A stretch of DNA of 20,228 nucleotides. Origin: Candidatus Bathyarchaeota archaeon. GTDB taxonomy: Archaea; Thermoproteota; Bathyarchaeia; Bathyarchaeales; DTEX01. Below, one piece after another: positions 14,489 through 20,228 of the stretch. The first letter of the stretch is position 1, and every line of letters begins with the position of its first letter. The position numbers were made by a program, and so were the translations under genes. The stretch spans positions 1 to 20,228 of the forward strand of contig JAGTQS010000002.1 of assembly GCA_018397055.1 (NCBI GenBank), written 5' to 3'. Below the pieces are notes generated by a model that did no database searches, was not told the origin of the DNA, and worked only from the letters and a program-made list of their open reading frames with translations.

Positions 14489-15562
14489 ATGGTTGAAGTT
14501 GCACTAAAGGAAGTAACAAAAAGGTTCGGTGAAGTTTTGGCCGCAGACAACATAACCCTTAAGGTCAATAATGGAGAGTTCTTCACGTTTCTAGGTCCAA
14601 GCGGATGTGGAAAAACCACCACCTTGAGAATAATCGCAGGCTTAGAGTTCCCAGATTCTGGCAAATTGTTTTTTGACGATGATGATGTTACAAATCTTCC
14701 AACCTATAAGCGTAATACCGGCATGGTTTTCCAGAATTACGCTCTTTGGCCTCACATGTCTGTCTTCGACAACGTAGCATATGGATTAAAGATTAGAAAG
14801 ATAAGCAAAGAGGAAGCAAAAGAACGGGTGCAGAAAGTTCTTAATCTTGTCAACTTAGCTGGATTGGAGAATAGGTATCCTACGCAGCTAAGTGGAGGTC
14901 AACAGCAAAGAGTAGCATTAGCCAGAGCCCTCGTCATTGAACCCAAAGTTCTTCTTTTTGACGAGCCCTTGAGCAATCTTGATGCCAAACTAAGGCTAAG
15001 GATGAGAGAAGAAATTAAGGATCTCCAGAAAAGATTGAAGATTACGACGATATACGTAACTCATGATCAAGAAGAAGCCATGGTCATATCGGATCGCATC
15101 GCAATTCAGAACAAAGGGAAAATCCTTCAGGTTGGAACTCCCACAGAAATCTATAACAGACCACAAAGCCTCTTCGTAGCTACGTTCATAGGAGGCGGAT
15201 CTCTGCTTGAGGGAATAGCAGACAAGGTTGGAGAAAAAATTCAAGTTAAAATTAATAACAGCGCCATTCAAGGAACGCCGTCATCTGATGAGCAAAGAAT
15301 AAAAGAAGGAGACAAGGTCGCTGTTGTTCTTCGACCTGAGAACTTTGTTCTTGAAAAACCTAGATCTACATCAAATCAGCTTCGAGGTATTGTCGAATGG
15401 ACGGCTTTTGTCGGATCACGCACCGATGTTAGGATTAACATGAATGAACGAAGATTGCTGATTCATGCCCCTCCTGACATTATGATTCCGGTTGGAAAAG
15501 AAGTTACGTTTTATATTTCTCAGGAGGATACAATAATATTGCCCATGGAGGAAGTAAGTTGA
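14489..15562 (+). CDS. ABC transporter ATPase with TOBE domain (FbpC/PotA family)
   Basis: 357 residues. Walker A GPSGCGKT (36-43), Q-loop VFQNYALWPHM (Gln82), signature LSGGQQQRV (134-142), Walker B VLLFDEP (154-160), D-loop SNLD, and switch His192 (YVTHDQEEAM). All are intact. A C-terminal TOBE-like ligand/regulatory domain (about 240-355) follows, as in the ferric-iron, spermidine and sugar transporters of this group. It sits on the cytoplasmic face of the permease and hydrolyses ATP to drive uptake. ATG at 14489 follows GGGAGT by eight bases, four bases after the permease stop. Its own TGA overlaps the TTG start of the phosphoesterase gene (TTGA), so translation of the two is probably coupled. 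Confidence 0.96.
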   Translation: MVEVALKEVTKRFGEVLAADNITLKVNNGEFFTFLGPSGCGKTTTLRIIAGLEFPDSGKLFFDDDDVTNLPTYKRNTGMVFQNYALWPHMSVFDNVAYGLKIRKISKEEAKERVQKVLNLVNLAGLENRYPTQLSGGQQQRVALARALVIEPKVLLFDEPLSNLDAKLRLRMREEIKDLQKRLKITTIYVTHDQEEAMVISDRIAIQNKGKILQVGTPTEIYNRPQSLFVATFIGGGSLLEGIADKVGEKIQVKINNSAIQGTPSSDEQRIKEGDKVAVVLRPENFVLEKPRSTSNQLRGIVEWTAFVGSRTDVRINMNERRLLIHAPPDIMIPVGKEVTFYISQEDTIILPMEEVS

Positions 15563-17709
15563 GGTTTTCACCGCCTAGGCTCAAAGTTTTTTGTTTCTCA
15601 TTGATGATCTTAGGCGCTCTAGTTCTTTCACCTTATTCAATAAAGTTAACCAATAGTTTACAAATAATAAACACTCCTATTTGTTATCCTCTTCCTACCG
15701 TGCCTGAGCCTGTACTGGTAGACGGAGCAATCATGGTCGAGGTTAATGCAGTAGCCGCTGCTGGAAGCTGGACAGCTAAAATTTTTTCTGAACATATATC
15801 CTCAAATCTGGTTCTTGTTAATAGCACGCAGGTCAACCCTGAAAAGTGGGTCTTATACTTCAATGTTAGCGGCGCAGTAACACCGGGTCTCTACTCTTTG
15901 AACCTTGCCTACACTGTCGGCGAGGAGACAGTAAACTGTACTCAGAATAGATGCATTTGGGTCTTAGAAGACTGGCCGGAGGAGCTGACGATTGGACAGA
16001 TTTCGGACACGCATCTTCCATATGGCGCAGACGACTTTGCTAGGTTCGTTTATGAGATTAACCTAATTCAGCCAGATCTTGTTTTTCACACAGGAGACGT
16101 GGTTGATACTGAGACTCTTGCAAACGGTTGGACTTATTTTCAGGAAATATTAAATCGATTAGAGATACCGTCGTTTTTCCTTCCAGGAAACCATGACCAC
16201 AAAGGAGCCAACGGAGAATTATACCAAAAATATTGCGGGTTACTTAACTATTCAGTTGTCATAGGAGACTTTCTTTTCGTAGCTTTGGACGCTGGAGACC
16301 CTGGTTTTGTTCCATTGAACCAGCTTGAATGGGCTGAAAGCGTTCTTCAAAGATATCCTGAAAAGGTAAAAATCATTGGCGTGCACCATCCGCTTTTCAG
16401 TCTCCTTCCAGGAAGAAATATTACAGGAAGCTGGGAGAACATTGAAGGCCTTACTTCTTACTTGTATTTCTCTTGGTTGAACAACCTTAATGAGTCCCGC
16501 GCGTTTCTCAGGCTGGTTGAAGAATACGATGTTAGGCTTATCTTGTCAGGCCATGTGCACCAAAACGTGTTCTATGTTTATAATAACAGGCATTATTTTG
16601 TTACAACTGGACCTTGCGGTGGAAGTCTACGTGAAGGGGGATTTCCTGGATACAAACTTATTTGGATTGACAAGGAAGGCAACCTTAAATTCGATGCTTA
16701 CACGATGGCAGACCTATCTGACGACATGAACTACATACCTGTCGGAAATGTGGTTTATTATTACAGTCAAGCGAATGATGGAACAAAGTCCGCGGTTTCA
16801 GCCACAGTTATTAACAATCAAATACAGGAACTTACGGATGCCAGACTTGAATTTGTTGTAAACTCAGCATGTGACATTGACGATTATGAGTTCTATCTAA
16901 GTCAACCCGACAATTATGAAACGTTCACGTACGTTGATGGACATCACTTCATTGCCCATATAGATGTTCCTCCACAAAGTAGCTTGTTCATCACCTTGGC
17001 TGCAATTAGCGATACAGAAGACCCAACAATAAACGTTGAAGTTCAAGGAGAAATCAAAGAAGAGACACCTATTCTATTCCTAATCGAGGCGTCAGACGCT
17101 GAATGGGGTGTGAAAACAGTTAAAGCCTCTTACACCATCAATGGAGAAGAAACCGTCCTCGAATTAATGAATGTGAACTTTCTTAAAGTCGATAAAGACG
17201 AGATGATTCTTGATTATCCAACCGTGGAATACTTAGCTAATATCGCAGCTCAGCCAAGTGGCACCTTATTGCATTTAACGATTCAAGCTTGGGATTTCGC
17301 AGGTAACTGGGAGACCTATGAAGCTAATTTTACAATTGGAGCTCCGCCGCCACCGCCAACACGTGTTCTATCAGTTGAATCGACGCCTATTGCAGGAGTC
17401 CCATTCAATATAAATGGGCAGAGTCAAACAACACCATACTCTGCAACACTAGATGAGGGAGACTACACGATCTCAGTTCAGGAAGAAATTACGGTAGACG
17501 GCATAACCTATATTTTTGAACGCTGGAGCGACGGATCCACTGATACTGAAAGAACTCTAACGCTTGCGGAAGACACGACCTTAACAATTGAGTACGAGAA
17601 AGCTTCAGCAGCCGAAACAGGAATTCCATTATGGCAGATTGGCATTATCGCTGCAGTCATAGCGGCCGTCGTTGCTATAATAGTTATAAAAACGAGAAAA
17701 CACGGTTAG
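15559..17709 (+). CDS. Secreted, membrane-anchored calcineurin-like metallophosphoesterase
   Basis: 716 residues. An N-terminal hydrophobic segment (7-25) acts as signal peptide or anchor, then a beta domain (55-135). The calcineurin-like catalytic domain follows (about 143-345) with all metal ligands: SDTH (Asp150, His152), GD (Asp180), GNHD (Asn211, His212), VHHP (His276) and GHVH (331-334). Further beta-rich domains (about 400-590) lead to a Pro linker (596-600), a PEGA-like domain (602-680: STPIAGVPFNINGQ...LDEGDYTIS), a membrane helix (691-710) and a basic tail. It faces outward, so it should hydrolyse phosphoesters outside the cell; the substrate is unknown. TTG at 15559 overlaps the ATPase stop, tying it to the transporter operon. 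A pyrimidine run at 17723-17734 follows the stop. Confidence 0.92.
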   Translation: MRFSPPRLKVFCFSLMILGALVLSPYSIKLTNSLQIINTPICYPLPTVPEPVLVDGAIMVEVNAVAAAGSWTAKIFSEHISSNLVLVNSTQVNPEKWVLYFNVSGAVTPGLYSLNLAYTVGEETVNCTQNRCIWVLEDWPEELTIGQISDTHLPYGADDFARFVYEINLIQPDLVFHTGDVVDTETLANGWTYFQEILNRLEIPSFFLPGNHDHKGANGELYQKYCGLLNYSVVIGDFLFVALDAGDPGFVPLNQLEWAESVLQRYPEKVKIIGVHHPLFSLLPGRNITGSWENIEGLTSYLYFSWLNNLNESRAFLRLVEEYDVRLILSGHVHQNVFYVYNNRHYFVTTGPCGGSLREGGFPGYKLIWIDKEGNLKFDAYTMADLSDDMNYIPVGNVVYYYSQANDGTKSAVSATVINNQIQELTDARLEFVVNSACDIDDYEFYLSQPDNYETFTYVDGHHFIAHIDVPPQSSLFITLAAISDTEDPTINVEVQGEIKEETPILFLIEASDAEWGVKTVKASYTINGEETVLELMNVNFLKVDKDEMILDYPTVEYLANIAAQPSGTLLHLTIQAWDFAGNWETYEANFTIGAPPPPPTRVLSVESTPIAGVPFNINGQSQTTPYSATLDEGDYTISVQEEITVDGITYIFERWSDGSTDTERTLTLAEDTTLTIEYEKASAAETGIPLWQIGIIAAVIAAVVAIIVIKTRKHG

Positions 17710-17722
17710 ATTCTACCAAATA

Positions 17723-17734
17723 TCTCTCTTTTTT
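17723..17734 (+). terminator. Pyrimidine/T-tract terminator of the transporter operon
   Basis: TCTCTCTTTTTT ends six T in a row, 25 bases past the phosphoesterase stop, in the 79-base gap between convergent genes. Confidence 0.45.
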
Positions 17735-17788
17735 ATGTGCGCTCATGGATTTTCCTTCTAGAATTACTGCGAGTTTTCTCTTTGGGGC

Positions 17789-18052
17789 TTAGACGTCTCC
17801 GTTTTCCTTTATTTTTTCATCCTCATAGGGGGCTGCTATACGGCGGTAAAACTCTTGTTTAATACACTCTAGGACGCCAATTGCCTTGTTGATGTGGTAA
17901 TACCTAAGCGGATAAACCGCTTTGAGTATCCGTGTTACGACATAGTTGAGTTCGCCGTCAACCTCTTCCGGCGGCAACTCCTTAAGGATGCCCGTTAATT
18001 CCTCAATAACCTTGGCGTATTTGGTTCTTCTTTCAGGCTTAATGTAAGGCAT
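17789..18052 (-). CDS. Small conserved archaeal protein, DUF6899-like
   Basis: 87 residues opening MPYIKPERR, with the pattern GELNYVVTRI (about 53-62 of the alignment) and INKAIGVLECIKQEFYRRI, ending APYEDEKIKENGDV. This matches the small DUF6899-type family found in archaea and some viruses; its function is unknown. It is acidic-basic mixed, with no signal or membrane segment, and probably cytosolic and helical. ATG at 18052 has GGTGAAGGA just upstream. It lies 62 bases after the EamA transporter gene, which has the same orientation. A TATA-like TTTATAGG near 18090-18097 may give it its own promoter. Confidence 0.7.
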   Translation of the reverse strand: MPYIKPERRTKYAKVIEELTGILKELPPEEVDGELNYVVTRILKAVYPLRYYHINKAIGVLECIKQEFYRRIAAPYEDEKIKENGDV

Positions 18053-18114
18053 ATTCTTCCTTCACCTCTAATTCTGAATCTATTAACACTCCTATAAATG
18101 GTAGTTAACATCGC

Positions 18115-19017
18115 CTACTTTAAAGTTCTTGCCTTTAACTGAACAATCAAGACTCCAGTGAAAACTAATGCCATGCCAAAAATTTTCTGAAGCGTAAGTT
18201 GTTCGCCGAGAAAAACAACTGATAACAAGGTTATTTGGATCAACATTGAGTTCTGCAGAATTGACTGTTCGTAGGCCTTTAAAATTTTCAATGCGTGATT
18301 CCAAAGCACAAAAGCAACTGCTGTGTTTACTATGCTTAGCCATATAATGATTAGCCAGCTGCCCAATGAAACATTTACGACGTTTCCAGACAACGCTGTT
18401 GCTCCCAAAAGCATCAGGGCTCCTAGACACATTGAATAGGCAGTTAACACCGTGACGTTTTCATTTTCTTTCCAAAGACGACGCCTTACAAGAATCATGT
18501 AAACTGACCAGCCAACACCTGAAACTAATGTAACCAGTATCCCAGTAGATTCACCTAGATCACAAATGGAATTATGAAAATAAACTAGGATGCCTATAAG
18601 TGCAAGAACCATACCTAGTAACTGTAGCGACAACGGCTTTTCTTTAAGGAACACGGCGCTTAAAGCCCACACAAAAATTGGAGTCAAATTGAGAACGAAA
18701 GTCACAGTGACTGGGCTTAAGTAGAATAGTCCGAGAAACTGCATCCCTTGTGCTATGAAGTAGCCGGAGAATCCAAGGGCGAGAAAAACAGCTACACGGT
18801 TGAGGTTGATTTCTTTCATTTTTTCTCTGCAACAAAGGGAAGCATATACGATTAGGACGACAGATGCTATTGCGTACCTGTAAGCTGCAAATGTGAGGGG
18901 GTTGATCTCCTCAAGCCCTATCTTAATAAATACGTAAGACGTGGACCATAGAAAAGTTACCAGTAAAGCCTCAACTAAAGACAATAAACGATTTGCTGAT
19001 GTTTCCATGCTTGTCAT
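18115..19017 (-). CDS. EamA/DMT-superfamily transporter (ten membrane helices)
   Basis: 300 residues with ten hydrophobic helices in two tandem EamA repeats (about 10-145 and 155-297). Each repeat begins near a pattern such as LLVTFLWSTSYVFIKIGLEEINPLT and holds the motif SPVTVTFVLNLTPIFVWALSAVFLKEKP, or, in the second half, YEQSILQNSMLIQITLLSVVFLGEQL. The family exports or exchanges amino acids, nucleotide sugars or other small metabolites; the substrate here cannot be told. ATG at 19017 follows GAGG with only four bases between, so the second ATG at 19008 remains possible. A TATA-like CATATAAC (about 19071-19078, minus) fits a start near 19050. The DUF6899-like gene lies downstream on the same strand. 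Confidence 0.9.
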   Translation of the reverse strand: MTSMETSANRLLSLVEALLVTFLWSTSYVFIKIGLEEINPLTFAAYRYAIASVVLIVYASLCCREKMKEINLNRVAVFLALGFSGYFIAQGMQFLGLFYLSPVTVTFVLNLTPIFVWALSAVFLKEKPLSLQLLGMVLALIGILVYFHNSICDLGESTGILVTLVSGVGWSVYMILVRRRLWKENENVTVLTAYSMCLGALMLLGATALSGNVVNVSLGSWLIIIWLSIVNTAVAFVLWNHALKILKAYEQSILQNSMLIQITLLSVVFLGEQLTLQKIFGMALVFTGVLIVQLKARTLK

Positions 19018-19318
19018 TCAGCCTCTATCATGAAAGCCTAGTTTTCTTGATACAGCTCTTTCTTGATTCGGTTATATGCGTTGGGGCAGTAAGAGTTGAT
19101 TGAATAGTACACTTTGAACAACGCTGAATTAGATGAGTTTCTGCATGAGGTAATACATAAACCGTTTTCCGTTTTGTCTAAGATATATTATCAATCGAGA
19201 TGCCTGAAAAATGGTTGAGACGTAACCATTATCAAGAAGAAACGAGAAAATTATGGCATAAGGGTTTGGCACATATCCCATTATCTTAAGACCGAAGAAT
19301 GCCAGGGGAATTGTCAAA
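19018..19318. other. 301-base intergenic region between divergent EamA and moaC genes
   Basis: It holds the minus-strand TATA candidate for the EamA gene near 19071-19078. A TATATTA box at 19184-19190 (+) is 130 bases before moaC and so is a doubtful promoter for it. I find no tRNA, repeat or convincing gene here. A minus-strand stretch of 49 sense codons ends at TAG just before the EamA start but has no good start codon. Confidence 0.6.
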
Positions 19319-19759
19319 ATGTCAATGGTTGACGTAACCGGAAAGCCTGAGGTTGTACGAGAAGCCTCAGCCATAGGACAAATAGGGCTTAGAAAAGAAA
19401 CTGTTAAGCTCATCAGGGAAGGCAAAATTAGGAAAGGCGACCCGTTCCAGGTTGCTAAGGTCGCAGGCATACTGGCTGCGAAGCATACGAGCTCCATAGT
19501 TCCGCTGTGCCATCCACTTCCGTTAACAAGCATTAAGGTTGAATTAAGGATCGCTGATGAATCTACGGTGGAGGCGGAGTCGACTGTGAAAACAAGGGCG
19601 CAGACAGGAGTGGAGATGGAAGCCATAACAGCTGTTGCTGTTGCTTTGTTAACAGTTTGGGACATGACGAAAGAATACGAAAAAGACGCGGCGGGACAGT
19701 ACCCATACACAGCAATCCATAGTATCCGCGTTACTAAAAAAACAAAGGAGCCAGCTTAA
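19319..19759 (+). CDS. moaC: Cyclic pyranopterin monophosphate synthase MoaC
   Basis: Second step of molybdenum/tungsten cofactor synthesis: converts the MoaA product to cyclic pyranopterin monophosphate. 146 residues with the family motifs MVDVTGKPEVVREASAIG (3-20), KHTSSIVPLCHPLPL (55-69), GVEMEA (97-102) and WDMTKEYEKD (114-123), which holds the active-site Asp and Lys. The protein begins almost directly at MVDVT, typical of archaeal forms; GGGGA lies about eight bases before the ATG. Upstream, the frame is open for 19 codons without a start. MoaC and the next gene overlap by one base (TAATG), so both belong to one transcript. Confidence 0.97.
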   Translation: MSMVDVTGKPEVVREASAIGQIGLRKETVKLIREGKIRKGDPFQVAKVAGILAAKHTSSIVPLCHPLPLTSIKVELRIADESTVEAESTVKTRAQTGVEMEAITAVAVALLTVWDMTKEYEKDAAGQYPYTAIHSIRVTKKTKEPA

Positions 19760-20228
19760 TGAGCGAAACAGCAGTAAAACATAAGGCTGAGGGACCTAAA
19801 GTCCTGAACTTCGCAGTCATCATTTGCAGCACGTCTCGTTACGAGGAATACTCGAAAACGGGAAAATACAGTGACCAATCAGGAGATTTAATTGTTCAAC
19901 TAGTTAAAAGCAACGGTCATAGGGTGACAATGCGGAGGTTAGTCTCGGATGATAAACAAGAAATTCAGCGGGCTGTGTTAAGAGCCTTGAGATCTCGCAA
20001 AACTGACGTCGTCGTCACTTCAGGTGGAACAGGCATCTCCCCGAAAGACGTGACAATTGAGGCTGTTCAGCCTTTACTGGATAAGGATCTTCCCGGCTTT
20101 GGTCAACTTTTCCGTATGATAAGTTATGAAAAGATCGGTTCATCTGCGCTTTTAACCCGTGCTGCTGCTGGAGTGGCCTTTGGGAAACCTGTTTTTTGTT
20201 TACCTGGCTCTCCTCAAAGCTTATTTAA
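19759..20228 (+). CDS. moaB: MoaB/MogA-family molybdopterin adenylyltransferase, 3' partial
   Basis: 156 residues are visible before the window ends; the family usually has 165-190. It activates molybdopterin by adenylation before metal insertion. Motifs: TSGGTGISPKDVT (87-99), the nucleotide/pterin-binding loop; LPGFGQLFRMISYEKIG (111-127); LLTRAAAGVAFGKPVFCLPGSPQS (131-154). A short variable N-terminus (1-13) precedes the first strand, LNFAVIICSTSR. ATG at 19759 shares its A with the moaC stop, and AAAGGAG (19744-19750) is placed eight bases before it, inside moaC. The reading frame stays open to the last base. Confidence 0.95.
   Translation, partial: MSETAVKHKAEGPKVLNFAVIICSTSRYEEYSKTGKYSDQSGDLIVQLVKSNGHRVTMRRLVSDDKQEIQRAVLRALRSRKTDVVVTSGGTGISPKDVTIEAVQPLLDKDLPGFGQLFRMISYEKIGSSALLTRAAAGVAFGKPVFCLPGSPQSLF

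Noticed and set aside
19031..19190. Minus-strand run of 49 sense codons ending ...NRIKKELYQEN-TAG just before the EamA gene, possibly a gene remnant.
   Set aside because: It has no start codon with a ribosome binding site in the first half, no family resemblance I can name, and is within the length expected by chance.
19198..19290. Short + strand frame beginning MPEKWLRRNHYQEE, a possible small protein upstream of moaC.
   Set aside because: Only 29 codons, no ribosome binding site, and no recognisable motif.
19129..19710. Long minus-strand open frame across moaC.
   Set aside because: It lies opposite the unmistakable moaC gene and its translation has no family pattern; it is the antisense shadow of moaC plus AT-rich flank.
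1..20228. tRNA genes, rRNA genes, CRISPR arrays and insertion sequences.
   Set aside because: I looked for T-loop consensus, regularly spaced repeats and transposase motifs and found none that hold up. Small C/D-box RNAs cannot be excluded by eye.

Overview
The window looks like a chromosomal segment of an AT-rich archaeon. Support comes from a class I (archaeal) CCA-adding enzyme, paired small and large archaeal replication factor C subunits, an L38e-type ribosomal protein, a leader-poor TATA-type promoter style, and frequent TTG/GTG starts preceded by GGAG/GGTG-type ribosome binding sites. The L38e protein, a small archaeal DUF6899-like protein and many membrane-anchored secreted proteins fit the TACK group, with Bathyarchaeia as my best guess. 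That placement is an inference; no rRNA lies in the window.

Layout. 2-2045 (+): 3' part of the CCA-adding enzyme gene, cut by the window edge exactly at the catalytic site, then an atypical protein kinase. 2042-2667 (-): a clear pseudogene of a secreted, membrane-anchored PsbP/DcrB-like protein with three disabling lesions. 2814-3008 (-): ribosomal protein L38e. 3313-4371 (+): secreted helical protein with a His/Gly/Asn tail, preceded by a three-half-site operator candidate. 4395-5525 (-): membrane protein with an extracellular CARDB domain and a cytoplasmic winged helix. 5767-6318 (-): nicotinamidase-like hydrolase. 6479-8679 (+): rfcS-rfcL, followed by a HAD-like protein (8726-9436). 9492-9653 holds an unexplained inverted/direct repeat cluster between convergent genes. 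9693-10823 (-): surface protein with a glutamine-amidotransferase-like domain, coiled coil and C-terminal anchor. 10948-17709 (+): a four-gene operon of membrane-anchored substrate-binding protein, fused two-domain permease, ATPase and surface-anchored metallophosphoesterase. 17789-19017 (-): a DUF6899-like protein and an EamA transporter. 19319-20228 (+): moaC and the start of a moaB/mogA gene, cut by the window end.

How the genes work together. rfcS and rfcL encode the two subunits of the clamp loader and are nearly contiguous. moaC and moaB overlap by one base and serve molybdenum/tungsten cofactor synthesis. The tightly packed 10948-17709 operon describes an uptake system of the ferric-iron/spermidine/phosphonate type whose last gene is an outward-facing phosphoesterase. 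One reading is that it frees or processes the imported substrate at the cell surface. The divergent surface protein at 9693-10823 shares its promoter region and may belong to the same cell-envelope programme. The least ordinary items are the CarboxypepD_reg-substrate-binding fusion, the ABC-phosphoesterase operon, the membrane-tethered winged-helix regulator, the fresh-looking pseudogene and the 9492-9653 repeat cluster.
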